Shown here: piece by piece, positions 15,854 through 24,760 of the stretch
Position numbering within the stretch: position 1 is the stretch's first letter
How the letters are laid out: each line of letters starts with the position of its first letter
Assembly (NCBI GenBank): GCA_018266335.1
Contig: JAFEAR010000168.1
Coordinates: 1-26,684 of the forward strand
Length of the DNA stretch: 26,684 bases
Direction of reading: 5' to 3'
Source of the DNA: Bdellovibrionales bacterium
GTDB taxonomy: Bacteria > Bdellovibrionota > UBA2428
Program-made: the position numbers and the translations under genes
Notes under the pieces: generated by a model
Databases searched by the model: none
The model's input: the letters and a program-made list of their open reading frames with translations, nothing else
Told to the model about the DNA's origin: nothing

Positions 15854-18235
15854 ATGACCGATAATAGAGGTGTGAGAAACTGTACGTTTTTGGAATCACA
15901 TAAATTGGTTCGGCTTCTTTCGATTGCCCTTGCGGCGAGTCTTGGCGCGTGTACGGCTAAGAAATCTTCGGAGCCGGTGAACATCAGTTTCCAAATTAAG
16001 GCGTTTGGCTCGGACGCTAAGAGCACTCCTGCAGGTTTGAATACGGTCAAGCGTGGGCTCATCGATTCTACCGGCGCGAACATCGCGCTGCGCGACGACT
16101 ATTGCTACGCCATCAGCATGATCGGGCCGGGACTCATGCAACAGTATCCTCAGCCCGACACGGCTTCAACGGTATGCTCGGCCACTCAAGAACGTTTTCC
16201 GGGATTAGGAACAACGTTTGGCCTCATGGACAAAGGCAAGGACTACGAATTCGTTATTCAACCTGGCGATGCTCGTCAGTTTGCGCTTATCGCTTTCAAG
16301 AAAAGCGACTTAGGCTTGACTGGGGCTTGCGACGTTAAAAAGCTTGAAATCGTTGGTCAGTCTCCATCGGGCAGTAATGGAACAGACGCTAAAATGTATC
16401 TCAACGGAGTTTTGGTATCGAATAGATCGGAGCCCATCTTTATTGCTAAATCGCCCACCATCGATGTCAAAGGCGGCCAGGACTTGGTCGTGCCGCTGAC
16501 CTTGAGTAGCGGCGGCGTGAACGGTGTGGAGTACGGTTGTGGCGAACACGGTGGATCTAACGGTGGCGGAGGCAGTTCGTTCTACATGTTTCCGTACGAC
16601 GACGCCAACGGTGTTGTCACTCTTGGCGCAAACCCGGCATATATTCGGGTGAATTGTCCTTCGGGCGTAACGGGTGTGAATATTCACATGCCCGCTTCGA
16701 TGCCTGGGCTCACCGCGCCGGATATGGATCGCAACGCAACCTGCGTGAATGGATCGGCAACCTTTAACAACGTAAATTTGGGGGCTCCTGTTGTGGCGGT
16801 TCAGTATCCCAACTTCATTGTCTCGCCTCAAAATGCGAACCTAATTTCGTCACTTAGCAAATCCTACACTTTGGTTTATAAGCCCGGAGCGAGTTATCAG
16901 TATTTAATGGATAACTCCATGACTCCGTATACCGCAATTGGTTCTACCTCGGCTAAATTTTTGGGGCAGCTTCGTTCCGGTTCGGATTGGCAGAGTGCAA
17001 ACCGCAAATTGGCTTACATGGTAGGTGTCACCACGACGGCCGTGAACGTAGCTTTCGGAAATGCAAATAATTTGGTTTGGAGCAATACGGGCTCCACTGA
17101 CTTCAGTTTGTCTTCCTACACGGGTTCCGACTTGCCTTATGTGATGCCCGATTTGTCGGGCAACATGCGTTTCGCGGCGCTAGGTACCCCCACCGGTTAC
17201 TATTGGAAATTTTTTGACCTCGTAGGTATGTTTAGTTCTCCGTCCGCCAGTTACACCAACATCGGCGGAGCTGTGGACGACGGTGCTGCGCGAGGCTCGA
17301 GCGATACCACCTGGAAATACAATGCTTACGAAGGCGATTTTATTGCCAGCGCCAAACCCTACTCAACGGGCGGATCGGTATATTTAGAAACTCGGACCAA
17401 CTTTTACGATGGAGGCAATGCCACCAACTTTGGTAGCGTGACCACTCAGTCGGTTGGTCCGCTTCAATTGCCTTTGGCGTCGGTAAGTACTCCCTCGGGT
17501 ATGCAAATGACCAGTTGGTCGGTTTTCTCTTCTTCGACGCCAGGCGCGCCCATCTATCTTTCGTTTACGGCGCAGGAGAACTCCAGCGGCATCTACACTC
17601 AGGCGGGCGTTATCAAATGTCCGTCGCGGAGCGCGTGCGTAGCCAGCGCCGCCCCGCAGTGGAGAGCCGGAGTGACTACTGGAACCCCTGGGGGGGCTTG
17701 GTATGGGCCATCGGATTTGGTGCGAGCTCCCGGAGCATCAAAATTTGTAACGATTTATGTGCCGAGCTGCTCGGGTAGTCCGACCGTTTCTACTCAGGTT
17801 TTCTCGGCGGATGACGTAGCCGGAACGAACGGGGCTATTCAAACGTCTATGACTCCGGCGACGGGCAATTTTTATCCGCCCTGGCCGATTTCGACCAGCA
17901 CGTGCAGCACTTTGGGTGTTGGCGAGGTGAAGTTCTTGAAGGCGCTTAATCCGGATCTAAGCGCGAACGACAACTCCGATAAGATGTACGATTTGGTTGC
18001 CGGAGGCTCGGATGCGAGTGGCTATGGTGTGCTCTATCGCTCTCCCGACGCCGGACTGAACTGGTATCTGGTTTATAAGACTGCGAACCCCGGGGTGATT
18101 GCAGATGCTGTCCCGCTCGAGCAGCGCTATTTTTATACGCCGGATGGCACTATGCGTCCGTGGGCAACCTTCGGAGCTTTGGAATACGTGGGTGGAACGA
18201 TGAAAGTTCTGCTCCAAAACAGCTCGGGCTTCTAA
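15854..18235 (+). CDS. Large surface lipoprotein with an Asp-box motif
   Basis: The product has up to 793 residues. A lipoprotein signal peptide (LVRLLSIALAASLGAC) puts the modified cysteine at residue 33. The mature chain is beta-rich, with a Gly/Ser-rich linker (CGEHGGSNGGGGSS, about 231-245). Near the C-terminus, SPDAGLNW (730-737) fits the Asp-box pattern of sialidase-type beta-propellers, within YGVLYRSPDAGLNWYLVYK, so a partial propeller fold is possible. No catalytic site is recognised. The start is uncertain: GATAAT at 15860-15865 looks like a -10 element, and a GTG at 15872 would then be a leaderless start and still keep the signal peptide. The gene follows a terminator and ends three bases before the convergent HxlR remnant. 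Confidence 0.72.
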   Translation: MTDNRGVRNCTFLESHKLVRLLSIALAASLGACTAKKSSEPVNISFQIKAFGSDAKSTPAGLNTVKRGLIDSTGANIALRDDYCYAISMIGPGLMQQYPQPDTASTVCSATQERFPGLGTTFGLMDKGKDYEFVIQPGDARQFALIAFKKSDLGLTGACDVKKLEIVGQSPSGSNGTDAKMYLNGVLVSNRSEPIFIAKSPTIDVKGGQDLVVPLTLSSGGVNGVEYGCGEHGGSNGGGGSSFYMFPYDDANGVVTLGANPAYIRVNCPSGVTGVNIHMPASMPGLTAPDMDRNATCVNGSATFNNVNLGAPVVAVQYPNFIVSPQNANLISSLSKSYTLVYKPGASYQYLMDNSMTPYTAIGSTSAKFLGQLRSGSDWQSANRKLAYMVGVTTTAVNVAFGNANNLVWSNTGSTDFSLSSYTGSDLPYVMPDLSGNMRFAALGTPTGYYWKFFDLVGMFSSPSASYTNIGGAVDDGAARGSSDTTWKYNAYEGDFIASAKPYSTGGSVYLETRTNFYDGGNATNFGSVTTQSVGPLQLPLASVSTPSGMQMTSWSVFSSSTPGAPIYLSFTAQENSSGIYTQAGVIKCPSRSACVASAAPQWRAGVTTGTPGGAWYGPSDLVRAPGASKFVTIYVPSCSGSPTVSTQVFSADDVAGTNGAIQTSMTPATGNFYPPWPISTSTCSTLGVGEVKFLKALNPDLSANDNSDKMYDLVAGGSDASGYGVLYRSPDAGLNWYLVYKTANPGVIADAVPLEQRYFYTPDGTMRPWATFGALEYVGGTMKVLLQNSSGF

Positions 18236-18238
18236 GCT

Positions 18239-18493
18239 CTAGCGAGCTTGACGTGATTTGCGGACGAGGCCCTGGCCTACGTCCGCAATCACTTCGATAA
18301 TCGGAATAAATTTTTTGCCCAGCGTGGTGAGCTCGTAGCTCACCTTTGGCGGCGAGTGCTCCGTTACGGAGCGTTTAATCACGCCCAGGTCTTCCATATC
18401 GTGCAGGCGTTGTGTGACCAGGGCGTGAAATACGAAGATGCGGCCAACCGCTTGGTAGTCCAAAATTTGAGGGAAAAAGTGGTGAGTCGTCAC
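18239..18493 (-). pseudogene. HxlR-family regulator remnant (C-terminal part)
   Basis: About 50 residues match the C-terminal half of HxlR-type winged-helix regulators: LVTQRLHDMEDLGVIKRS, then PPKVSYELTTLGKKFIPIIEVIADVG. The N-terminal half, including the conserved cysteine and the first helices, is missing. Before residue 25 the frame is not HxlR-like, and its only start (GTG at 18493) lies inside the tRNA-Lys 3' end. The reading frame therefore begins where the tRNA ends, which suggests a truncated gene left beside the tRNA. Expression is unlikely. Confidence 0.65.
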
Positions 18494-18555
18494 GGGCTCG
18501 AACCGTGGACCCTCTCCTTAAAAGGGAGATGCTCTACCGACTGAGCTAACGACTC
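18480..18555 (-). tRNA. tRNA-Lys (anticodon TTT)
   Basis: The 76-nt cloverleaf has acceptor arms GAGTCGT (5' end at 18555) and ACGACTC, discriminator A, and an encoded CCA end (complement of 18480-18482). The D-arm is AGCTCAGTCGGTAGAGC. The anticodon stem CTCC/GGAG closes the loop CTTTTAA, giving anticodon TTT (lysine). The T-loop is GGTTCGAGCC. The 3' end abuts an HxlR gene remnant, as expected of a possible integration site. Confidence 0.97.
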
Positions 18556-18573
18556 ACTCACGAGAAGGGACTC

Positions 18574-18601
18574 ACTTAAAGCCTCTTCGTGACTTGTTCA
18601 A
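18574..18601 (-). promoter_or_regulatory. Candidate promoter of tRNA-Lys
   Basis: On the minus strand TTGAAC (complement of 18596-18601) and TTAAGT (complement of 18574-18579) are spaced by 16 bp. The tRNA 5' end follows 18 bp after the -10 element. Confidence 0.5.
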
Positions 18602-18627
18602 GTTCAAATTTCAATTAGCTTAAGGGG

Positions 18628-20178
18628 ATGGCTCGGAGTCCCCTCTTTCGCAAAATGCAGCAGCTCCTGCAGCGGGCGCTGCATCCTGCCACTCTTCAAG
18701 AAGATCCCGAAATCATTGACTTAAGCCGAAGAGACTTTTTGCGCCAGGGTGCCTGGGCTGCGGGCTCGCTCACGGCCCTCGGGCTTGCGCGAGGCGCGGG
18801 CTTTTGGTTAAGCGCCGCCCGTGCGGCTACCGATTCGGCCGCGTCGGGCGTGGTGGTGTTGGGCGGAGGCCTTGCGGGTCTCACGGCTGCCTACACTCTG
18901 GCCCGTGGGGGCGTGCGTCCGGCCGTGTATGAGGCCGCCAATCGCTGGGGCGGCCGAGTGTTTAGTTCGCCAAACTTCAATGCCGCCGGACAATTTTGTG
19001 AACTCGGTGGCGAGTTGATCGACACGAATCACGAGGATCTCCGGCAACTTTGCCGGCAGTTGGGTTTGGCGCTCGATAATTTGCTTGTGGGTGACCGGGG
19101 CGTGGAGCCGCTGCTGGCTTATTTCGGCGGCCGAGTGCGCCGCGAGTCCGAAATTCTTGCGGCCTTCGCTCCGCTCGCTAAACATTTGCGGCGGGATGCG
19201 GCCGAAGCCGAGCGTGCGCGCTTTGATCGCACGAGCTTGGCGGAATATTTGCATGCCAAAAGCGATGTCGATGCCTGGGTACGCGAGTTCATCGAAGTGG
19301 CCTACGTGGGCGAGTATGGCCTAGAGGCCAGTGAGCAATCCGCGCTGAATTTAATTTTGCTCATCGATGCCACCACGGAAAACGGATTCAAACTCTTCGG
19401 CGCTTCCGATGAAGCCTGGCGCATTCGTGGCGGCAACAGTCGCTTACCCGCGGCGCTCGTAAAAAATTTGCAATCGCGGGCGGATCTTCACTCGGAACAT
19501 AAACTCGTGGCTATCAAAGCTAAGGGCGATGGCTTTAGCTTGGTTTTCTCCACGGCGGGTGCCACGAAAACCGTGCAGGCCTCGCGTTTGGTATGCGCTT
19601 TGCCCTTTTCGGTGCTTCGCGAAGTAGAGGGCATTGATAAATTAGGGCTCAGCGACATCAAGCTGCGCTCCATTCGGGAACTTGGTTACGGCACGAATGC
19701 CAAGTTGATGCTCGGCTTTCGCAGTCGGGTGTGGCGCACGGCACAGGCCGAGTTTCCGGCTAGCTCGGGCGAAATTTTTACCGATCTCGGCTCGCAATGC
19801 TTTTGGGAAACCAGTCGCGTGCAGCCCGGTACGAGCGGAATTCTGACCAACTTCTTAGGTGGTCGCGCTGGAGCGAGTCTAACGGGCGTGCCCGACAAAG
19901 CCCTCGCGGATTTGGAAAAAATGCGGCCGGGACATCGCACTGCGTACTCCGGCGAAAAAGCATTTCTGCGTTGGGCCAGCAATCCGTATTCGCGCGGTAG
20001 CTACTCGTGCCCTAAACCTGGCCAGTACGAAAGTCTCATTCCGGCAGCCAACAAAGCCGAACTCGGCGGACGCATCGTCTTCGCGGGCGAACATGCCAGC
20101 GAAGAATTCATGGGTTTCATGAACGGCGCCGCCCAATCGGGCCGTCTCGCCGCCGAGTCGCTACTGCGTCCCGTCTAG
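18628..20178 (+). CDS. Tat-exported flavin-containing amine oxidase
   Basis: The 516-residue protein has a twin-arginine signal LSRRDFLRQGAWAAGSLTAL (Arg34-Arg35), so it is probably exported folded with its FAD. The Rossmann dinucleotide-binding motif is VVVLGGGLAGLTAAYTLA (75-92), followed by the second ADP-binding element YEAANRWGGRVFS. The C-terminal FAD-binding segment is GGRIVFAGEHASEEFMGFMNGAAQSGRLAAE. This is the monoamine oxidase/L-amino acid oxidase superfamily, which oxidises an amine to an imine with release of hydrogen peroxide; the substrate cannot be told. AAGGGG directly touches the ATG, too close for a ribosome-binding site, so the message may be leaderless or start at the ATG at 18655. 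An HNH unit follows on the same strand. Confidence 0.85.
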   Translation: MARSPLFRKMQQLLQRALHPATLQEDPEIIDLSRRDFLRQGAWAAGSLTALGLARGAGFWLSAARAATDSAASGVVVLGGGLAGLTAAYTLARGGVRPAVYEAANRWGGRVFSSPNFNAAGQFCELGGELIDTNHEDLRQLCRQLGLALDNLLVGDRGVEPLLAYFGGRVRRESEILAAFAPLAKHLRRDAAEAERARFDRTSLAEYLHAKSDVDAWVREFIEVAYVGEYGLEASEQSALNLILLIDATTENGFKLFGASDEAWRIRGGNSRLPAALVKNLQSRADLHSEHKLVAIKAKGDGFSLVFSTAGATKTVQASRLVCALPFSVLREVEGIDKLGLSDIKLRSIRELGYGTNAKLMLGFRSRVWRTAQAEFPASSGEIFTDLGSQCFWETSRVQPGTSGILTNFLGGRAGASLTGVPDKALADLEKMRPGHRTAYSGEKAFLRWASNPYSRGSYSCPKPGQYESLIPAANKAELGGRIVFAGEHASEEFMGFMNGAAQSGRLAAESLLRPV

Positions 20179-20212
20179 TGAGCGTGGTTATATAAGTTTC
20201 CAAACCCCGACG

Positions 20213-20472
20213 CAGGGGTTCGCGATAACGTGCTCGGGAAATCTGAAATTTATTTCCCACTTTATTTTACATTCGATGATTTTTTTATTGACGCATTTTC
20301 GCGTGAAGCAGGCTGCCAACTGCACGCAGATCGCTAGCTCGTTTTGCCAAAACAACTTTTTCCCTCGAGAAATCATCGTTGCGAGCCTTCTGCGTGTTTT
20401 AAACGTGCGTGCAATTTTGCTCTGAATCGTCGCAAAAAAGTGCCCTTAAAAACCTATGGTATAGCCTTTGGC
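20213..20472 (+). repeat. Conserved non-coding leader of the HNH gene, copy B
   Basis: This is the inverted counterpart of 133-332, with identical blocks at 20217-20255 and 20277-20303 and about 60 extra bases around 20304-20378. It begins 35 bp after the amine oxidase stop, overlapping a short hairpin (20203-20220). It ends with TATGGTATA (20455-20463) and the HNH start nine bases later. TATAGC at 20460-20465, preceded by TGG, fits an extended -10 element at leaderless spacing. No gene is seen in 20179-20472. Confidence 0.75.
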
Positions 20473-21403
20473 ATGAACACGGTTCGCGCACTGAAAGATT
20501 CAGAGCTACTCTCCGCAACCAAAGAGCTCGTGCAAAAAGAGCGCGCGGTTACGATGGAAGTCTTGCGACACTCACTTGCAAGAGATTGAGCGGCGCAAGT
20601 TGTTTGCAGATCTTAAGTACCCATCGCTCTTTGAATATGCCGTGCACGAGCTGGGTTACTCGGAGGCTGCCGCGGGCCGGCGCATTCAGGCTATGCGGCT
20701 TATGTCGGAGCTTCCGGAGGTGGCATCTAAGATTGAATCGGGTGCACTGAGCCTTAGCAACATTTGCCAGGCCCGGAGCTTTTTTCGGGAAATGAACAAG
20801 GCGCAGCCCGAAATGCCTATGAACCGGGAGCAGAAGACCGAGGTGCTGCAACAACTCGAGGACAAATCAGCTCGCGAGGGGCAAAGAATTTTGCTTTCCA
20901 TCAGCCCCGCTCACGCACTGCCTCGGGAGCGCGAGCGGATAGTGAGCACTGAGCATTCGGAAGTTAACTTTTTAATGAGCCAAGAACTTAAGGCTAGCCT
21001 TGGCGAAGTTCGGGCCCTTTTGGGTGAGCGGGGTGCGCAGTTGAGTCTTGGCGAGCTGGTCACCGAAATGGCGCGGCTTAGTAAAGAGCGCCTGCTGGAG
21101 CAGCGCTTTGGGAAGCATCGCGTGCGGCAGACCACGGCAAAAACTGAGAAGTTGGGCTCAAGTCCCATTGAGCTGGATGCTGATAATCAAATTTCATCGC
21201 AAATCCCTGCACCACCTCGCTCCGACACTACCGACGTCGGCGAAGCGCTGCGTCAGCGCACTCGCTACATTCCGCGTGCAACTAAGCACGCGGTTTGGCG
21301 CAAGGCGGAGGGCAAGTGCGTGCGGTGTGGATCCTCGCACCGGCTGAATTTCGATCACATCCAGCCTTTCGCTCTGGGCGGCGGCTCTGATAATTGCGTT
21401 TGT
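20473..21403 (+). pseudogene. HNH endonuclease family gene, frameshifted and truncated
   Basis: The frame from ATG 20473 (MNTVRALKDSELL) runs to codon 33 and then shifts at a tandem CACT duplication (20569-20576), reaching TGA at 20587-20589. In the shifted frame the protein continues as LQEIERRKLFADLKYPSLF for about 270 residues. It contains long helical parts (SLSNICQARSFFREMNKAQ) and a C-terminal HNH start: AVWRKAEGKCVRCGSSHRLN, then FDHIQPFALGGGSDN. CVRC and the DH of the HNH site are present. The last HNH helix with its Asn/His ligands is lost: after about 21395 the frame runs antisense into dnaE2 and stops at 21460. Copy A at 1-132 lacks the duplication. This copy is therefore doubly inactivated, and no functional nuclease is expected. 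Confidence 0.85.
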
Positions 21404-24400
21404 CTAGTGGTAGTGGCGGGGTTTGTCGCGGGCGTTGAGCGGGGTGTGCTGGGTGCCTAGGAAGGGATTCCAAATGCGGAGCACTTGGATGCTGACGGCG
21501 GCGGAGTAGGGATCGTCGCTTTGCAGGCGTGCGCTGCGCTCCACTAGGCCCTCGGCGGCTAAGAAGGGACTTTGTTCAATCACCAGGCGTGCGCCCTCGT
21601 AAACTTCCTTGAAGAGGACGAGGTTCATGAATCCTGATTCGTCCTCGAGCGTAAGAAAAGTAACTCCGGTGGCGGTGGGTGGGCGCTGTTTGATGGTTAA
21701 TAATCCAAAGGCGAAGACGCGCTTTTTTTGCTCGAGCTGGTAGATGCCCTCGGCGTTGGTCCAGGGCCGCAGCTGGGCAAAAAACTTTTCGCGTGCGTAG
21801 CGGGCCGGATGTTGGCCGGGGCTTAGTCCCACGGTGCGAAAGTCGCGCAGCAGGGATTGCCATTCATCGAGGTCGGGAATTTCGTCTAAAGATTTGGCGC
21901 GACTTTGCTGGGGTAAATCAAAAGTTGTTTGGTTCGCGACGGACATTTCCTTGCGTAGTTCCAAGAGCTCCCAACTTTGTGTGCGGCGCGGGTCGGCCGT
22001 GGCGTTTGAGGTGGTGGTTTCGCGGCGACAGGCGTGAGCGCTAACAAGTTTTTCTAGGGTTTTGGCGCTCAATCCGGCGAGCATCAATTCGCGCAGCGGT
22101 GGCTGCGCTTGGTTTGCATTTAATATTCCCCGACTCTGCAGGGTTTCTATCTGGGCGGCTTCTGCGCGCGAGAGTCCACCGATGAGTCGCAAGCCAAGCC
22201 GTACTTCGCGCGCGGGAGTCAGCTGCGCATCCCAGCGCGAGCAACGAATGTCGATGGGGAGCACCTTAACCCCGTGGCGCTCGGCATCGCCCACCAGCGC
22301 GCGGGGCGGATAAAAACCGAGGGGCTGCGAATTCAGCAGACCGCACAAAAATTCGGCCGGCCGGTGCACTTTGAGCCACATCGAAGCGTAGGTAAGCAAG
22401 GCAAACGAGGCCGCGTGCGATTCCGGAAAACCATATTCACCGAAGCCCTCAATTTGCCGGTACAGACGCTCGCTCAAATCGCGCGAAATGCCCTTGGCGT
22501 TCATGCCCGCCAGCAGGCGATCGTGCAATTTGTGCATTTCCGATTTTGAGCGCCACGAGCCCGACATCACTTTGCGCAGCTGATCGGCCTCGCCGGGTGT
22601 AAATCCCGCTACGGCCACGGCAATTTTCATGACTTGTTCCTGAAAAATTGTAATGCCGCAGGTCTTCTCTAGAATGGGCACTAAATCTGGATGCTCGTAG
22701 GTGATGGCCTCCAGTCCCTGGCGCCGCCGAATATACGGATGCACCATGCCGCCTTGCAGGGGACCTGGTCGTACAATCGCAACTTCCACCACGATGTCGT
22801 AAAAACATTTGGGCGCCAGGCGCGGCAGCATGTTCATTTGGGCACGGCTTTCAATTTGGAAGACTCCCACCGTGTCGCCCCGGCACATGGCCCGGTAAAC
22901 CTGGGGACATTCCTGGGGAATGCTGGTGAGCGACGTGTTGCCCAGGAGCGCGAGCGTTTTTTTGAGGGCCGTGAGCATGCCGAGCGCGAGTAAATCTACT
23001 TTCATCCAGCCCAGGTAATCGACGTCGTCTTTGTCCCACGGCACTTGGCTGCGATTTTCCATGCGCGCGGGCTCGAGCACGCATTGCTCGCTGAGTTTTT
23101 CGTCGGACAGCACAAAGCCCCCCGTGTGTAATCCCACGTGCCGGGGCAGGCCGCGCAGCCGCTGCGCAAATTCCAGCACGCGGCGCCATAGCTGCGGAGT
23201 CACTCCATGCTCGTGCCAGAGTTGCCGTAAATACGGATCCGGCGAATCGCTCAGCAAACGATCCAGTCCTTCGCGGCCCATGAAAGTTACGCACCCGTCG
23301 ATACAGGCCGGCGCAAGTCCGAGCGCCTTGGCGCTTTCGCGAAAAGCCATGCGGCTACGAAAGCAAATGTACGAGGCCACCATGGCGGCGTTCTCGCGGC
23401 CGTAGCGCCGGTAAACTTCTTGAATCACTTCCTCGCGGCGCTCGTGCTCAAAGTCAACGTCGATGTCCGGAGGTTCGCGCCGCTCGAGCGAAATAAAGCG
23501 TTCGAATAAAAAATTCATGCGCACGGGGTCGATGGCCGTGATGTGCAAGCAGTAGCAAAGCGCCGAGTTAGCCGCTGAGCCGCGACCCTGAAATAAAATA
23601 TCCTGTTCGCGTGCGTAGCGCAGAATATCCCAAATGGTGAGGAAGTAATCCTCAAAGCCCAGCTGGGCTACTAAACTAAGTTCGTGGCGCAGCTGCTGGT
23701 GCACGTTGAGGGGAATGCCTTGGGGATAGCGCTGCGCGGCTCCTTCCATTGTGATGCGTTCTAAATATTCGGCGGGACTGATGCCGGCAGGAATTCGTTC
23801 GCGAGGATAGTGATACTTAAGCTCCGCGAGCGAAAACGATTGCCTTGCTGCCAGAGCATAGCCGCGCTCGAAGGGGTCGTTGAGGCGCGGATTTTTGCCG
23901 AAGCGCTCCGCAATGAGTTTGGCAAAGAGCTGGCGCTCGTACGGCAGCAAAATACGGCGCTCGCCGTTGGCCTGCTTCAGGTAACCCAGCTCGCTCACCT
24001 TGCGAGTGTGACGAATGGCCGTGAGCAAATCGCAAAGGTCATGATCCACTTTGTCGGCAAAAAGCGGCAAGGTGGTGGCGAGCAGTGGAATGTTCAGCCT
24101 GGCGCTGTGTTCTTCGAGCCAGCGGTGCAAATCTTCGCAGCCGGGGGCCAGAGTGAGGGGGTAGGCCAAGGAGAGTGCCGATTCCGCGCCACGGCCACAG
24201 AGCTCGGCAAGCTCGAGTAACCAGAAGGGCGTTTGCCCGGGCGTGGTGGGCGGCACGCTAAAGCTGGGGGCCGGTGCGCGCGTGTCCTGAGTGCGTACGC
24301 GATCGGATGATTCCGTCTTCGGTTCTGCGACCCACGGATAAAAGCGCCCCGACACCGCAATGACCACGAAGTCGCGTGCGGGCTGCCGTGTGCGCAAGAA

Positions 24401-24760
24401 GGCGATAAAATCGCGCCAGCGCAGCGGAGTTAAGCCCTTCTCGCCAACGCGCATGCCCTCCAAACTCCAGGCGGACAAAAAACGGCACAGCGCCGCGTGT
24501 GCGCCCCGGTGTAGGGGATAAATAAAAAGCGGATCGCTCGCGTCGAAGTGCAGCCGAATGCCGGGTGCATAAAAAAAACTCGGATTCTTGAGCCGTGCTT
24601 CATCGGCGCCGTGCAGAGCCTGCACCAGACCTGACTGGCTCATGCGATCGGCCAACGCAATTCCGCCGTACCCAGCTTCGCTGGCGCGACGGATAAGGTC
24701 GAGGGGCCGAGTGGCACCCTCCAAAAACGAAAAACAAGAGGTGCCCAGCCACTCAATCAT
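21404..24760 (-). CDS. dnaE2: Error-prone DNA polymerase III alpha subunit
   Basis: This C-family polymerase extends DNA past lesions during SOS mutagenesis together with ImuA and ImuB. It has 1118 residues. The polymerase core is intact: GRGSAANSALCYCL (about 389-402) and PDIDVDFEHERREEV (431-445), which has the catalytic aspartates. A helix-hairpin-helix region and a C-terminal OB fold (VTFLTLEDESGFMNLVLF) follow. The N-terminal PHP domain is recognisable (SCFSFLEGATRPLDLIRRA), but its usual HxH metal ligands are replaced (WLGTSCFSFL, LADRMSQSG). The ATG overlaps the imuB stop as ATGA, so the two are translationally coupled. The C-terminus RDKPRHYH is at the junction with the HNH remnant; it resembles the short SRDFH-type end of relatives, so the gene looks complete. 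Confidence 0.95.
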   Translation of the reverse strand: MIEWLGTSCFSFLEGATRPLDLIRRASEAGYGGIALADRMSQSGLVQALHGADEARLKNPSFFYAPGIRLHFDASDPLFIYPLHRGAHAALCRFLSAWSLEGMRVGEKGLTPLRWRDFIAFLRTRQPARDFVVIAVSGRFYPWVAEPKTESSDRVRTQDTRAPAPSFSVPPTTPGQTPFWLLELAELCGRGAESALSLAYPLTLAPGCEDLHRWLEEHSARLNIPLLATTLPLFADKVDHDLCDLLTAIRHTRKVSELGYLKQANGERRILLPYERQLFAKLIAERFGKNPRLNDPFERGYALAARQSFSLAELKYHYPRERIPAGISPAEYLERITMEGAAQRYPQGIPLNVHQQLRHELSLVAQLGFEDYFLTIWDILRYAREQDILFQGRGSAANSALCYCLHITAIDPVRMNFLFERFISLERREPPDIDVDFEHERREEVIQEVYRRYGRENAAMVASYICFRSRMAFRESAKALGLAPACIDGCVTFMGREGLDRLLSDSPDPYLRQLWHEHGVTPQLWRRVLEFAQRLRGLPRHVGLHTGGFVLSDEKLSEQCVLEPARMENRSQVPWDKDDVDYLGWMKVDLLALGMLTALKKTLALLGNTSLTSIPQECPQVYRAMCRGDTVGVFQIESRAQMNMLPRLAPKCFYDIVVEVAIVRPGPLQGGMVHPYIRRRQGLEAITYEHPDLVPILEKTCGITIFQEQVMKIAVAVAGFTPGEADQLRKVMSGSWRSKSEMHKLHDRLLAGMNAKGISRDLSERLYRQIEGFGEYGFPESHAASFALLTYASMWLKVHRPAEFLCGLLNSQPLGFYPPRALVGDAERHGVKVLPIDIRCSRWDAQLTPAREVRLGLRLIGGLSRAEAAQIETLQSRGILNANQAQPPLRELMLAGLSAKTLEKLVSAHACRRETTTSNATADPRRTQSWELLELRKEMSVANQTTFDLPQQSRAKSLDEIPDLDEWQSLLRDFRTVGLSPGQHPARYAREKFFAQLRPWTNAEGIYQLEQKKRVFAFGLLTIKQRPPTATGVTFLTLEDESGFMNLVLFKEVYEGARLVIEQSPFLAAEGLVERSARLQSDDPYSAAVSIQVLRIWNPFLGTQHTPLNARDKPRHYH

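Noticed and set aside
15900..16400. Sialidase function for the large lipoprotein
   Set aside because: Only one Asp-box is visible, near the C-terminus, and no FRIP motif or catalytic residues are seen; the motif alone does not prove the enzyme.
18234..18249. Terminator between the large lipoprotein and the HxlR remnant
   Set aside because: AAGCTC-TAGC-GAGCTT is a short perfect hairpin, but it has no T-tract on either side.
23810..24220. Plus-strand open frames inside dnaE2 and imuB
   Set aside because: They are shadows of the GC-rich coding strand; the minus-strand proteins have full family motifs across the same bases.
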